Positions 18,471-27,705 of a stretch of 27,722 bases of DNA are shown piece after piece. The stretch spans positions 1 through 27,722 of IMG/VR virus record IMGVR_UViG_3300023180_000314. One strand, written 5' to 3'. Numbering within the stretch: position 1 is the first letter of the stretch; each line of letters begins with the position of its first letter. Under the pieces are notes generated by a model. That model did no database searches and was not told the origin of the DNA. It worked only from the letters and a program-made list of their open reading frames with translations. The stretch is from a virus. The position numbers were made by a program, and so were the translations under genes.

Positions 18471-19634
18471 TTATGCAACCCTTACGTACCATGAGAAATT
18501 ACCAACAGATAAAGCAAAACCTGCAACTTGCTTCCAAGTTCCTATAGGAGAAATCCCAGATGCAATCATAGTGCCTGCGCCTCCTAAGTAGGTTAACTCC
18601 AAGTTGCTCCCCGATGTAGTCGAACCGTCACCGGATGGCCCTGTGTTGTTCTTTAGAATACGAACTACGCCAATTCCCGTACCGCTAACCTCAGGCTGAT
18701 AATTCGCCCCAGTGTAGTTTACATTTCCGCCTATATGTGTCGTTTCGTTATTAAGCAACCTACCTGCAGTGGCATCTGTAGGGCTGGTTTGCACGTCAGC
18801 CTCGGCTGCTGTGCCAAGGTCTGCAAAATCAACATTATTAAAAGCAACTAATACTAGATAATCGGTATTACTAACAAGTGGCGCACTTAAAACAATCTGC
18901 GTCCCGCTTGTGCCGTCAAAGTCCACTCCTTTTACCAGCTTCGAACCATTTAAATAGGCTTCCACATAATTAGGGTCGTAATCAAAAGAGAAGGTGTCTT
19001 GCCCCATTGAATTTGTAAATCCCTGCTCACTGCGTAGGCCATTCACTGCGCTGCTTAGCGCGGCCCACTGAGTGCCGTTATAAACCAACATACCGCCGGT
19101 TGTCGTGTTAAAGTAAAGATCACCTATAGTTGCAGCTTCTCCGTTTGGACTTAATGCTGGTTCGCTAGCGTACTCCCCCCAATAGGTGTTTGTAAATTCA
19201 ACTAATGAGCTGTTTGCGCTCGCTGCACTGCTTGCGGCATTGCTTTCACTGCTTGCGGCTTGGCTTGCGCTGTTTGCTGCATCCGCCGCTGATTGCTGGG
19301 CATTTTCCGCGCTATTTGCATCAGATAAAGAATACTCCGGTATGTATGAAAGCTCTTTACCATTTTGATCAATAATTAATACCGAATAAGTATCATTCGT
19401 TACGCCAAACAATACCCCATTAATAGATTGATCAAAGACCCCGTCTGAGCTTATTGGTTGTGGGTTTTGAGCCTGAATTGTTAGGCCTGAATCCAAATAC
19501 ACTGCCTTTAATGTGGTTGGATTTTCTGGGTCAGGTCTGACGTTGGCAATACCAAAAACAACGCTACCCCCTTTTAATATCTTGCCGCCTGCTATGATTG
19601 GGTAGTTGATTGGTGCAATGATTCTATCTGACAT
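18471..19634 (-). CDS. Tail fibre with P22-type head-binding N-terminus, 387 aa
   Basis: Residues 1-105 resemble the P22 tailspike head-binding domain, which attaches appendages to the portal/tail: G-G-K-I-L-K-G-G, then D-P-E-N-P ... V-Y-L-D-S-G-L-T-I-Q-A-Q-N-P-Q-P-I-S-S-D-G. An Ala/Ser/Asn-rich segment (about 107-143) should form a trimeric coiled coil. The following T-x-G-G-M-L-V-Y-N-G-T-Q-W, typical of fibre shafts, leads to a beta-rich C-terminus. With the separate tailspike the phage seems to have two adhesins, probably an adaptor fibre carrying the spike. The start overlaps the upstream stop (TAATG). Confidence 0.8.
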   Translation of the reverse strand: MSDRIIAPINYPIIAGGKILKGGSVVFGIANVRPDPENPTTLKAVYLDSGLTIQAQNPQPISSDGVFDQSINGVLFGVTNDTYSVLIIDQNGKELSYIPEYSLSDANSAENAQQSAADAANSASQAASSESNAASSAASANSSLVEFTNTYWGEYASEPALSPNGEAATIGDLYFNTTTGGMLVYNGTQWAALSSAVNGLRSEQGFTNSMGQDTFSFDYDPNYVEAYLNGSKLVKGVDFDGTSGTQIVLSAPLVSNTDYLVLVAFNNVDFADLGTAAEADVQTSPTDATAGRLLNNETTHIGGNVNYTGANYQPEVSGTGIGVVRILKNNTGPSGDGSTTSGSNLELTYLGGAGTMIASGISPIGTWKQVAGFALSVGNFSWYVRVA

Positions 19635-21508
19635 TATTTGTCTTCCTCATCTTCTCTTAGCTGCGGAATGCCTAGTGCTGTAGCTAATGACGGGTACTGG
19701 GTTGAAAGTAAATTAACAGCGTCTTTGACCTCTGGGGATGTGTTCAACGCCCGCTTTAGTGCTCTTGCGTTTTGTGATCTCGTCCCAATTCCTGATAAAA
19801 AGTCAGCCGTAGCCGCTCCTGCGTATGGTATTTGACTCAACGCGCCCATAAGTCCAACCTTATTCATCGATTCAATGAAAAATCCAGAAGACCCCTTTGG
19901 CATAGCTCCACTAGGCGGTATTAAATCTTGAGCGTCGTCCCTTAGTTTTTTCAGTTTATCAAATTCTGACTTACTCATTACAACCTTAAGTTTGGGTTCT
20001 AACTTGTCAAATCTGCTTGCAAATGCGTTGGCACCAAAAACCTGTTCACCATTGATTTTTCTTGATTTTGCAGAGAACCCACTATCAAGCAAATCTAAAA
20101 CCATTTGAGATTTTAACTGGCTTATTGCTCTCTTGCCCTTCGTACCAGCTCGCTCCAGCGACTTCATCACTCTATCAACGCTTTCCACTGGTGTACCATT
20201 GGTCATTAGCTTTGCATAAACCTGAGATTCTTCAATCTTTGGCAATCTCGATTGATACCCTTTATTGTCAATTAATTGTTTTGTAAGCCCTTTCTCATCA
20301 AACTCTGTCTTAAGTGCTATATGGCTCAACCGTGCTTCTTTTGCTGCTCTTGAAACATCTGGCGCGCCACTTTCTTGCAGTGCTCTAGCCGCTGCATCAA
20401 ATTCAGTGTCTAGCGCGTCTTTTAGAGGCCCAGTTATAGAAGTGGTCATACCGTTAGGGTCAGCCTTCTCTATATTATTTAGCGCCTTTCTGAATTCTTC
20501 CAAGTTTGAAACAGAAAGCGGGTCAATATCATATCCAGCCTTTGCTGCTTTCTTTATTCCCTCGTCTGTTAAATCAAAGCCAAATTCATTTAACAGGCCA
20601 TCTAGAGCGCGGTATTGGTCTGGCTTTAATCGTTCAAAGTTTCGCATCTCTCTGGCATCAGGAAGCGATTCTTTGATGGCGCTTGTATTGAGTCGGAAAT
20701 CTAAATCCTTGGTTACTTCTGCCAGCTTGTTATATGCCTGCTTTCGCTTATATAGCGCGCTATTTTCCCTCAGCTCTAGCGCCTGCTTTACGCTATCCCC
20801 AACAGAATCAACTTGATCGGGAGCCACCCCTTCAAGGTAATCTCTGATTTCTCTTGATTGTGCCAGCTTCTCACCCCTCAACACATCACCAGCTTCGCCA
20901 GTCTGCTCTAGTAAGAATTGCTCTGATTTTTGCTGCGCTAGGTCTTGTGTGGCTTCTCCTACAGTTGCTCGCAATCCGGTATTTTTCAAAGTTGGTGAAG
21001 TCTCTGGAACTATATTCTTTGGGACTGCACGCCTTACCTTTGAGGTTCCTTTCAACCCTAGTAATTCCATAGCCGCTGTTGGTATTGTTGCCATGCTAGC
21101 CGCCACTGCTGGGCTTCCAGTAAGCTCATAACCAGTATCGCCAAGTGTGGTTTCAACTGCGCCAATCGCCTCACCAATAGGCTGTAGCGCCTCGCCTACG
21201 TTGCGCCGAATTGTTTGTCCGGCCTGTGTTCGTGGAGAGTACGTTAGCGCCTCACTGGTTTGCTGTATAGCGTCAACACCACCCGCCATGCCTGCATAAC
21301 CGCTAGTAGGCTCAGCTACCAAGCCTGTCAAAAATGTTAGTAGGTTTTCAGCGCCACCAATAACATTATCATTTTCAGCGAATGCGGCTAAATCCTGAAA
21401 GAATGTTCGCTTTTGGGGTTTGGGCTCAGCCTCAGTAGGCTGTACTTTTTCCCCCAGCAAATTGCGTCCTTTTTGCTGGTTTTTTCCTGCTAGTAAATCT
21501 CTAGCCAT
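19634..21508 (-). CDS. Ejection protein, gp16-like, 624 aa
   Basis: This is the third of three adjacent genes in the position of P22 genes 7, 20 and 16, whose products leave the virion with the DNA and form a conduit across the envelope. It is long and mostly helical, with a Gly/Ala-rich section (about residues 45-155) and a C-terminal hydrophobic region (M-G-A-L-S-Q-I-P-Y-A-G-A-A-T-A-D-F-L), suited to membrane insertion. Identity is inferred from gene order and composition. It overlaps the preceding gene by eight bases. Confidence 0.65.
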   Translation of the reverse strand: MARDLLAGKNQQKGRNLLGEKVQPTEAEPKPQKRTFFQDLAAFAENDNVIGGAENLLTFLTGLVAEPTSGYAGMAGGVDAIQQTSEALTYSPRTQAGQTIRRNVGEALQPIGEAIGAVETTLGDTGYELTGSPAVAASMATIPTAAMELLGLKGTSKVRRAVPKNIVPETSPTLKNTGLRATVGEATQDLAQQKSEQFLLEQTGEAGDVLRGEKLAQSREIRDYLEGVAPDQVDSVGDSVKQALELRENSALYKRKQAYNKLAEVTKDLDFRLNTSAIKESLPDAREMRNFERLKPDQYRALDGLLNEFGFDLTDEGIKKAAKAGYDIDPLSVSNLEEFRKALNNIEKADPNGMTTSITGPLKDALDTEFDAAARALQESGAPDVSRAAKEARLSHIALKTEFDEKGLTKQLIDNKGYQSRLPKIEESQVYAKLMTNGTPVESVDRVMKSLERAGTKGKRAISQLKSQMVLDLLDSGFSAKSRKINGEQVFGANAFASRFDKLEPKLKVVMSKSEFDKLKKLRDDAQDLIPPSGAMPKGSSGFFIESMNKVGLMGALSQIPYAGAATADFLSGIGTRSQNARALKRALNTSPEVKDAVNLLSTQYPSLATALGIPQLREDEEDK

Positions 21509-22496
21509 TATTTACCCCCAACGCTTCAAGCACCTGATCTCGGGTCATGTTATTTTTTCGCATAGTCTCTGAAATATCATCCTCAGTGATTTCCCCAAAC
21601 TCCGGATGACTTTCAATGATGACGTTAGTTTTTGAGTACCCTTTATACTTTGGAATGCGATTCATAAGCCGCCCTTTATCTTCAGTGCCTATTTTATCAC
21701 CATACGCCCCTAAGTATTGATCTACCGCTCTTGTAGCAGAGTCTATGGCATTGTCAGCTAGTGACTTTGAAGTGGCCACAAGATCAGCAAAACCTTCGTC
21801 TGATAGCTCACCCTCACCAAGAATCGAATTGATTTTTCCTGCTATTTGCTTGGCTGCACCCTGCGCGGCATACACTTGGCCCTGCTCTGATTCCCTGACA
21901 ACAGATGTTGGGTCAATCGATTTCATAAACGCGAAAACAGCCGCCAGCTTTGAAGCTGGAGAAGCGTTTTCTTTTAGTGTAGAGATGCTTTCGTATGACT
22001 TAACAACACCAGCAGGCTCTTTTATTAGTCCTGTTATATCGGAGTTAATCCCTTTAATGTCCGACACACCTAGCTCGTCTTTTGCTTGAGATTCCTTTTC
22101 AGCTTTTGACTGTAGGTAATCGGACACCTTTTGATCTAAACTCCAGCTATTATCATTTGGGTTAAAAGACCACCCAGCAAGCTCACCACTAGCCATTTGA
22201 TAAGGCTTTGGCTCCATGCCACCGCCTGCCATCTCCTTCTGAGTCTTAACAAACCCAGATACCCATTGAGGCGCTAATTGATACGCCTTAGCGAATAACT
22301 CCTTACCCTGCTCTGGATTTTTTGACGCTTCAGCCAAAAGAGATGCCGCTTGAGCTTGATTCTCTGATTGTTGCTGCTGTTGCTGCTTTTGGTTGCGCAT
22401 TCGCATTACGTCCGCAACGGTATTACCAAGCTGGGCAAGGCCTAGGTATGGGTTTGATTGCTGCTTGAGCGCCATAATTTCTGATAGTGTAGCCAT
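21501..22496 (-). CDS. Ejection protein, gp20-like, 331 aa
   Basis: The helical internal virion protein begins M-A-T-L-S-E-I-M-A-L-K-Q-Q, with a run of Gln (about residues 37-44), Ala-rich helices and a TPR-like stretch (E-Q-G-K-E-L-F-A-K-A-Y). It resembles P22 gp20-type DNA-transfer proteins in size, order and composition. Sequence alone does not prove it. Start and stop overlap both neighbours (TAATGG at the start), so the ejection proteins are made in step. Confidence 0.65.
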   Translation of the reverse strand: MATLSEIMALKQQSNPYLGLAQLGNTVADVMRMRNQKQQQQQQSENQAQAASLLAEASKNPEQGKELFAKAYQLAPQWVSGFVKTQKEMAGGGMEPKPYQMASGELAGWSFNPNDNSWSLDQKVSDYLQSKAEKESQAKDELGVSDIKGINSDITGLIKEPAGVVKSYESISTLKENASPASKLAAVFAFMKSIDPTSVVRESEQGQVYAAQGAAKQIAGKINSILGEGELSDEGFADLVATSKSLADNAIDSATRAVDQYLGAYGDKIGTEDKGRLMNRIPKYKGYSKTNVIIESHPEFGEITEDDISETMRKNNMTRDQVLEALGVNNG

Positions 22497-23224
22497 TAGC
22501 CTGTCGCTCCATAAATGTTTGCCATTGCGTTAATTGCTGGCAGGTATTGATTCAACCCGCCCCCAGTCATTGCAGCCTGTTGTAATTGCAGATTGCCAAG
22601 ATTTGATAAGGCATTTTGAGCCCCGCTCTGAAATTGGCCTTGGGCCTGTAGCTGTGGCCCGAACGTCTGAAATCCAATGTTTGCGCCTTGTGTCAGGTTT
22701 GCCAACTGCTGATTATATGCGTTAGAGCCAAGCTGACTGCCAAGCTGTAGAGTTTGACGAGCTAGTCTATCTTGCGTGCCGCTTGCTCCTAGTGAACCTG
22801 TGGCCGCTGCCGATTGCAGTAATTGGTTGGTGGCCTGCTCTTGTAGCTGCTGGTACTCACTGCCCTGTAGGTAATCCTGCATAAACTGTTCGCGGTATTC
22901 AGGGCTTAGCGCTTCTGTTAGCTGGGGGAGAAAGTCGGCACCAGCCTCACGATATGGGGCGATAGCCGATACAAAATCCTCATACTGTGTGCGCATAAGA
23001 TCGGTAAGCTCTTGCTGTTGCACTGCTTGCTCATCTAGCGCTTCCTCAATGGCCTCTTGCTGATCTGCATTAGTCACCCAGTCTTCTAGCTCTTCGCCTT
23101 TTTCCTTAGTCCAATCACCAATCGGCTTCTGTACCTCGTACATGCCGCCAGTGCCTAGGTTTAAAAGCCCTGTGGATGTTGTGGGGTCAAAATCAGATAA
23201 TTCTATGTCTGGCTTATCGCACAT
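22496..23224 (-). CDS. DNA-transfer/ejection protein, gp7-like, 242 aa
   Basis: The sequence is rich in Gln, Ala and Leu, with A-P-Y-R-E-A-G (about residues 91-97) and a Y-R-E-Q-F-M-Q-D-Y-L-Q-G-S-E-Y-Q-Q-L-Q-E stretch followed by G-S-L-G-A-S-G-T-Q-D-R-L-A-R. These are common in phage DNA-transfer proteins of the P22 gp7 position and related podoviral internal proteins. The ATG overlaps the end of the acetyltransferase gene. It is the first of the three ejection genes. Confidence 0.7.
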   Translation of the reverse strand: MCDKPDIELSDFDPTTSTGLLNLGTGGMYEVQKPIGDWTKEKGEELEDWVTNADQQEAIEEALDEQAVQQQELTDLMRTQYEDFVSAIAPYREAGADFLPQLTEALSPEYREQFMQDYLQGSEYQQLQEQATNQLLQSAAATGSLGASGTQDRLARQTLQLGSQLGSNAYNQQLANLTQGANIGFQTFGPQLQAQGQFQSGAQNALSNLGNLQLQQAAMTGGGLNQYLPAINAMANIYGATG

Positions 23225-23642
23225 GGTAGACAGCTCCCGTCTTAATTAAATTTAAACTCGCCGCCAGCTCTGAAAACTCGCTTTGATTTGTTCCTGTGGA
23301 TTGACTTAGGCTAATTGACTTAGCGCCGTTATTTTTTGCCCAGTTGATAAAGGTATTTATGGCACGTTTAGCCGCGCCCTTTCCTCTATGTTCTTTTTTT
23401 GTGTAAAGCAAAATATCTGAGGCGCACTTGTCATTATTAAACCATGGTTGATATATGTGGCCCATCATCAAACAGCCATCATGAAAATACAGAAACCCAC
23501 TTTTAGACACACCATCTATAAACCGCTTAATTTTATCCTCATCTGGCTCAAACTGGTTGTAAATGGTCTCATCCCGCATTTCCATTATTGTGCTGTATAT
23601 GTCATCAAGGGAGGTTCGCCCCTGTGTCGAATGTTGTTCCAT
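23214..23642 (-). CDS. GNAT-like acetyltransferase, 142 aa
   Basis: The fold is indicated by a strand pair around residues 50-80, then the acetyl-CoA loop H-R-G-K-G-A-A-K-R-A-I (about residues 85-95) and a following helix (W-A-K-N-N-G-A-K) and strand (I-S-L-S-Q-S). An R-x2-G-x-G/A type loop is present, though slightly altered (R-G-K-G-A). I placed the start at ATG 23642. It lies within the tail/ejection gene run, so it may be an acetyltransferase modifying a virion or host protein, or a moron. It overlaps the upstream gene by 38 bases. Confidence 0.75.
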   Translation of the reverse strand: MEQHSTQGRTSLDDIYSTIMEMRDETIYNQFEPDEDKIKRFIDGVSKSGFLYFHDGCLMMGHIYQPWFNNDKCASDILLYTKKEHRGKGAAKRAINTFINWAKNNGAKSISLSQSTGTNQSEFSELAASLNLIKTGAVYHVR

Positions 23643-23907
23643 CGTATAACCTACGCCACTTATCAACCCCACCGACTACCGCCGCTTCGTATGTCCCAGA
23701 ATCGAGAAAAAGAAGGCCGATTTTATTTGCTGGCAGGCTTGGGAATATTCTTACTCCCGATACCTCGCGGCAGTCGGTGACTCTATAAACTGTTGGAATA
23801 GATTTTAAATCATCTTGAATAGATTGTAACCAATTGAAGAAGCGATATGCACCACCGAACGTATTTAGCTCATCAGTGCTCAATGCGTTTTGATCTATAT
23901 TCTGCAT
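23605..23907 (-). CDS. Hypothetical structural-operon protein, 100 aa
   Basis: The protein starts M-Q-N-I-D-Q-N-A-L-S and has a W-L-Q-S-I-Q-D-D-L helix and a beta-rich C-terminal half (K-I-G-L-L-F-L-D-S-G-T-Y). Its position after the gp10-like gene is where P22 encodes the tail-needle protein gp26, but gp26 is a long trimeric coiled coil and this is not, so the role is open. It is coupled to the gp10-like gene by TAATG. Confidence 0.7.
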   Translation of the reverse strand: MQNIDQNALSTDELNTFGGAYRFFNWLQSIQDDLKSIPTVYRVTDCREVSGVRIFPSLPANKIGLLFLDSGTYEAAVVGGVDKWRRLYDGTTFDTGANLP

Positions 23908-25484
23908 TATGACCCGCCCTTACTTGTTCTAGCTAATAGCTTTAGAATCCTTGTCGGATATGGTGACATGACCCGCAGCATGACTGTAAATGCCTGCTCG
24001 ACATAGCCAATATTGAAAAACCTAGTGCGTTGTTTATAGTTGCCAGCCCCACCAACATTAGAGCTACGCTCCTGCTCAAATGAGTTGCCAAAATCATAAC
24101 TAACAGAAAGGTTTATTTTTGATTCAGACCAACCACTAACAGGCTCGGAATAATCCACCTCGCAAACTGGCTCCAGCTCGCTAACAATCATCCTGTCATT
24201 ATTTGCATTGTACGGCGAGCTAATCATTTTCCGCTCTACCAATTGTCCAAGCTCATACCCGCTATCAATATTCTTCTCACTGATGTTAGTGTTAAATGAG
24301 CCATCACCATTATCAGACCATGTATCAGAAATGAATACCGGCCCTTCTGGGGTTAGACCATACCCGACACAATCCCAGTTATCCCGTCCTTGTGTTTTTC
24401 GCTCATGCCATACCCCTGTTGATTCGCTGTACACCAAGCATATATTTGGCATGTTAAATACAATCAAATCTTGGTTGTCGTCTGACATTCTGAATACAGG
24501 TATGTAGTCCGGCCATTTTAATGCATCGCCGTTCGAGGTTGGCCCAAATGTATCGTAAACCCCATTTAGGTTTATTTGATAATCGATCTGATCACTGCTG
24601 ATTTTTTGCACCCCTCCGCCTGACAACCTATAAACCCCGTAATTATTAGAGTCTGTTTTGCCAATAAAATAGATTCCATTCGGAGTTCTAACCTTTGATT
24701 CAGGCTGATAAAGTCCAACATCTACAGAACCCACCAATTGATAAGGAATGTCAGTGTTAGCAGTTACTTGGTAAAGGTATGTTTTTGTTTCACCAAAAAC
24801 GTATAGTGTATTTGAGTGAACCTCAATGCCCTTGAGCAATCCATTATTTCCATCTGGTGATATGAAATCCAGATTAGACGCTACTGGGCTTGTTAATTCA
24901 CTATAATAAACCCTTGGGTTTGACGTGTCGTAATTGCAATACAAAAACCTACCACCAAAAAAGGCAACATCCACAATAGGCCTGTTGGATAGAGCACTAT
25001 CATGGAGCTGGAAATTAAAAGCATTTCCAGTTGCATATTGGATGTAGTAATTGTTTGACGATGTCGCCCAATCAATTCGCCCATAACCAATTATAACAAG
25101 AGTATTTGAAGAATTAGCAATCCTCACTCGCTCGTTGTTTGGTTGTACTGTGTCGGCATCATATTTTAATAGCCTGCCCTCAGTGATAGTGTTGCTTACA
25201 GCTACAACAGCCTGATCTTTAACATAAATACAAGATGGACGATTAGATAGTGTCCACTCAACTGAATTGGACTTAACCTTGTTTGACACGTCTATGTTTG
25301 TCAGTGCAAGCGGATTGAATGTCGGGTCAATGCTTTTCCCAGAATCCCTTCCACACGTTGGCATCAGGGAGAACTGAGAAAGCGCGCCACTATCTGACAC
25401 CCTAGGGATGAAATTAATACACCGCCGATCAGACAGTTTTTTTGATTCACCGGAATAGAAGCCAGTTAGTGGCAGCTCTTGCAT
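23907..25484 (-). CDS. P22 gp10-like tail/packaged-DNA stabilisation protein, 525 aa
   Basis: The N-terminus L-P-L-T-G-F-Y-S-G-E-S-K-K-L-S-D-R-R-C-I-N-F-I-P (residues 4-27), the Y-I-Q-Y-A-T-G-N-A-F-N-F-Q segment (about residues 145-157) and the many beta strands with Gly turns fit gp10-type proteins. In P22 gp10 forms the hub below gp4 that plugs the tail and holds packaged DNA. Length is close to the P22 protein. It lies two genes after the gp4-like gene in the same order as P22, with one extra gene between. Confidence 0.8.
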   Translation of the reverse strand: MQELPLTGFYSGESKKLSDRRCINFIPRVSDSGALSQFSLMPTCGRDSGKSIDPTFNPLALTNIDVSNKVKSNSVEWTLSNRPSCIYVKDQAVVAVSNTITEGRLLKYDADTVQPNNERVRIANSSNTLVIIGYGRIDWATSSNNYYIQYATGNAFNFQLHDSALSNRPIVDVAFFGGRFLYCNYDTSNPRVYYSELTSPVASNLDFISPDGNNGLLKGIEVHSNTLYVFGETKTYLYQVTANTDIPYQLVGSVDVGLYQPESKVRTPNGIYFIGKTDSNNYGVYRLSGGGVQKISSDQIDYQINLNGVYDTFGPTSNGDALKWPDYIPVFRMSDDNQDLIVFNMPNICLVYSESTGVWHERKTQGRDNWDCVGYGLTPEGPVFISDTWSDNGDGSFNTNISEKNIDSGYELGQLVERKMISSPYNANNDRMIVSELEPVCEVDYSEPVSGWSESKINLSVSYDFGNSFEQERSSNVGGAGNYKQRTRFFNIGYVEQAFTVMLRVMSPYPTRILKLLARTSKGGS

Positions 25485-26944
25485 TATCGTTCACTCAATT
25501 CAATAAATGATTCTAATTTTACAGTAAAAGAAGAAGAACCTGTAATATTTGCGATCTGAACCTTGATATAGTCGTTTGCGTCAAGGTCAATTGATTTAAC
25601 AATGTTAAAGAATGCAAGATCATCTGCGCCAACTAGGTTATTCACTGGTTTTGTCTGAGTCACAACATCAACAAACCCGCTCGCCGAATTGTCCCACTTC
25701 ACCACCTTTAAACTCAACGCCGTTCCATTTGTGCCGCCGACAGTGAAAAACAGATTTAACTTATATCTGCGAGGGTCAAATCCATCATGGCGCAATAATC
25801 CATTACTGGGGCTGGCGAAGTGCTGTAGATCAGACGCGGTAAACGTGCTAGATACATCGTAAAACGTATTTTGAACTACTGGGGTGTTTTCTGTTTCACT
25901 AGATACGGTTAGCGTTCCGCCCTCATATGTGTTTTCTAATCCTACGTTATCGCGCCATTTGGACTTTAGGCTGGACGCGCTTACGTTTGGTGTCATTGCA
26001 TCATCTGTAGGGTCTGCAACACCATTCCTAGTTATAATGGCTCCCTGAACTTGAATGGTTGATGCGTTATTGAAATTGGACTCCGAGAAGTCAAACAGCC
26101 CCGCCCCTGCTGGAATGTCCGCATTAATATCAGTCAGAAACCGACTATTCATGCTAAACCCTGCACCAGCTTTAAATAGATAACCAGTGAAGTCAGACGC
26201 AAGCCCACGAACGATGGAAGTAGTACACCGATAGCCGCCAGACCATGACCCCTTTAGCTCCAACTGAGGATACCCGCCAAAACGTCCCGTTTCAGACTCA
26301 AACCCCTGACGGTATCCATCCAAATAACCAAGTGATTTGCATCCATTATAGTTGATCGTTTGAATCTCAAATGCCTCTGTACCATTGGCCGCCTGTAGTG
26401 CATACACGGACGAGTTAGCGCCACTAACAGTGATAAACATATCACGCGCTAGCAGGTCTCCTGAGCCTCCAACAGGGCTTACAAACATCGAGTGATTGCT
26501 TGCAGAGCTAGTTAGGCCTGAGACATTGAAAGACCACCCTTTTATATTCAGGCCACCGCTAGGGACTGTTATAGTCTGGGTACCCATGTCTATAATTCCG
26601 TCAACAATATATAAAACATTGCTTTGGAGTTCTCCAGCTAAATCAACTTTAGACTTAACCAGCTTAATTGTGTTGATCTCAAGATTAGGGATGTTGGCAA
26701 AATCTAGGCTTAGTATGTTGTTGGCAATGCTGGCTATAGAGTAATCATCATTATCTATTTTGATCGTTCCGACAGACTGAGAAGCTCCGCCGTTTAAAAT
26801 AGCCTGTAGCGTGCCGGATTCAATATTGGCCTTTAGGTTTCCCCATGTTATCGATCTAGATACACCATCATTATTGGTAATAATCAGCAGAGCCTCATTG
26901 CTTAGCGAGTCCTGCTGGGTTAAGCCGCTTATTGTTATGCCCAT
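25484..26944 (-). CDS. Structural protein, beta-helix plus jelly-roll-like tail, 486 aa
   Basis: The gene sits between the gp4-like and gp10-like genes, where P22 has none. The first 50 residues (M-G-I-T-I-S-G-L-T-Q) suggest attachment. The middle is Gly/Ser/Asn-rich with regular strand-turn units like a beta-helix (residues about 90-300). The C-terminal 150 (T-E-N-T-P-V-V-Q-N-T-F-Y-D-V) resembles a jelly-roll trimer domain. A virion surface or tail accessory protein is likely. Whether it is a decoration, plug or receptor protein cannot be told. Confidence 0.6.
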   Translation of the reverse strand: MGITISGLTQQDSLSNEALLIITNNDGVSRSITWGNLKANIESGTLQAILNGGASQSVGTIKIDNDDYSIASIANNILSLDFANIPNLEINTIKLVKSKVDLAGELQSNVLYIVDGIIDMGTQTITVPSGGLNIKGWSFNVSGLTSSASNHSMFVSPVGGSGDLLARDMFITVSGANSSVYALQAANGTEAFEIQTINYNGCKSLGYLDGYRQGFESETGRFGGYPQLELKGSWSGGYRCTTSIVRGLASDFTGYLFKAGAGFSMNSRFLTDINADIPAGAGLFDFSESNFNNASTIQVQGAIITRNGVADPTDDAMTPNVSASSLKSKWRDNVGLENTYEGGTLTVSSETENTPVVQNTFYDVSSTFTASDLQHFASPSNGLLRHDGFDPRRYKLNLFFTVGGTNGTALSLKVVKWDNSASGFVDVVTQTKPVNNLVGADDLAFFNIVKSIDLDANDYIKVQIANITGSSSFTVKLESFIELSER

Positions 26945-27411
26945 TACAAGCCCTCTGCTAGCAATTCATTATTAGATTCTGTCAGGATATTAACATCATC
27001 TTGAGATTGGTATTTTGGTGACTCACCATAAAAACAATTGGATGCGCCCTGACCAATAGGCATATATGGATTTGCTGCCATACTGCCAACATCAATAGGC
27101 ACTAGGTTTTTATACGCATTGTTGGCCATGGTTCGCAATGAAGGGTCAACGGGCATTCTGAGTACATTTGAAAGCTGAACCGCCAGCGACATTACAACAG
27201 CCTGTAGGGCGTAGTCATAAATGCCGCTATCATCGTCCGGAGATGGGTCATTTTCGCTTGTAATGTATCCCGTTAGAATCCCGTCATTCTCCCATGACAA
27301 CATTAGGCGGTCTAAGTTTTTAACGCCTCTCATAATCATAGCGGACTCATAATTGCCACCAATGCCTATAGTGTCGTAGGCATCTGCAGCTATTTCGCCT
27401 TTTGTCGCCAT
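26944..27411 (-). CDS. P22 gp4-like tail accessory factor, 155 aa
   Basis: Gp4 monomers attach below the portal and carry the rest of the tail machine. The family pattern is present: M-A-T-K-G-E-I-A-A-D-A-Y, then M-I-M-R-G-V-K-N-L-D-R-L-M-L-S-W-E (about residues 25-41), the N-D-P-S-P-D-D-D-S-G-I-Y-D-Y-A-L-Q-A-V turn and a helical A-V-Q-L segment. Length is close to the P22 protein. A GAGGAT site precedes the ATG. It is the first tail gene of this operon segment; the portal gene should lie to the right, outside. Confidence 0.88.
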   Translation of the reverse strand: MATKGEIAADAYDTIGIGGNYESAMIMRGVKNLDRLMLSWENDGILTGYITSENDPSPDDDSGIYDYALQAVVMSLAVQLSNVLRMPVDPSLRTMANNAYKNLVPIDVGSMAANPYMPIGQGASNCFYGESPKYQSQDDVNILTESNNELLAEGL

Positions 27412-27454
27412 TTCTTATCCTCTTGATAATCCCCCCATTAGGAGGGATGTGCTT

Positions 27455-27598
27455 TTAGTTAATGCCTAGTTTGCGTCTAATGGCCATGGATTCTATGAGC
27501 TTACAGGCGTCATAGTTAAGACTGAGATAGTCCTCGCCTGAATCCCCAAGGTATGTGTCACCCTCAATAATCACTTCCGGCATAGTTCCAGAATCCAT
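27455..27598 (-). CDS. Small hypothetical protein, 47 aa
   Basis: The ATG at 27598 has an AGGA site in ACGAGGAAAA. The product (M-D-S-G-T-M-P-E-V-I) is acidic, with a single Cys and a helical end (C-K-L-I-E-S-M-A-I-R-R-K-L). Between it and gp4, at about 27427-27447, a stem of G and C (TCCCTCC/GGGGGGA with one wobble) without a U-tract could modulate gp4 translation. No family is recognised. It starts close to the attC-like element on its right, repeating the layout of the array at 565-3944. Confidence 0.6.
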   Translation of the reverse strand: MDSGTMPEVIIEGDTYLGDSGEDYLSLNYDACKLIESMAIRRKLGIN

Positions 27599-27625
27599 AA
27601 ATTTTCCTCGTTCTTATGGCTAACG

Positions 27626-27705
27626 TATAACGCTGATTTATGGCATCAGCGAGGCACATAACTGCACTTTATAATTGTTTAAGGTTTGTAGCAAACTTGT
27701 TATGC
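27626..27705 (+). other. attC-like element 9 (atypical)
   Basis: It begins TATAAC and ends GTTATGC. Inside is a perfect hairpin CGCTGAT/ATCAGCG (27631-27651) and a second, AAGGTTTG/CAAACTT, with one unpaired G in the left arm. A further ACATAAC box lies between them. The arrangement is not one simple attC and may be two merged sites. As in the array, the stop codon of the gene on its right is in the GTTA box and the gene on its left starts shortly beyond. Confidence 0.4.

Noticed and set aside
20265-20816. Long + strand frames inside the ejection and tail genes
   Set aside because: They are antisense to well-supported genes, without ribosome-binding sites, and show the Ser/Leu-rich composition of shadow frames.
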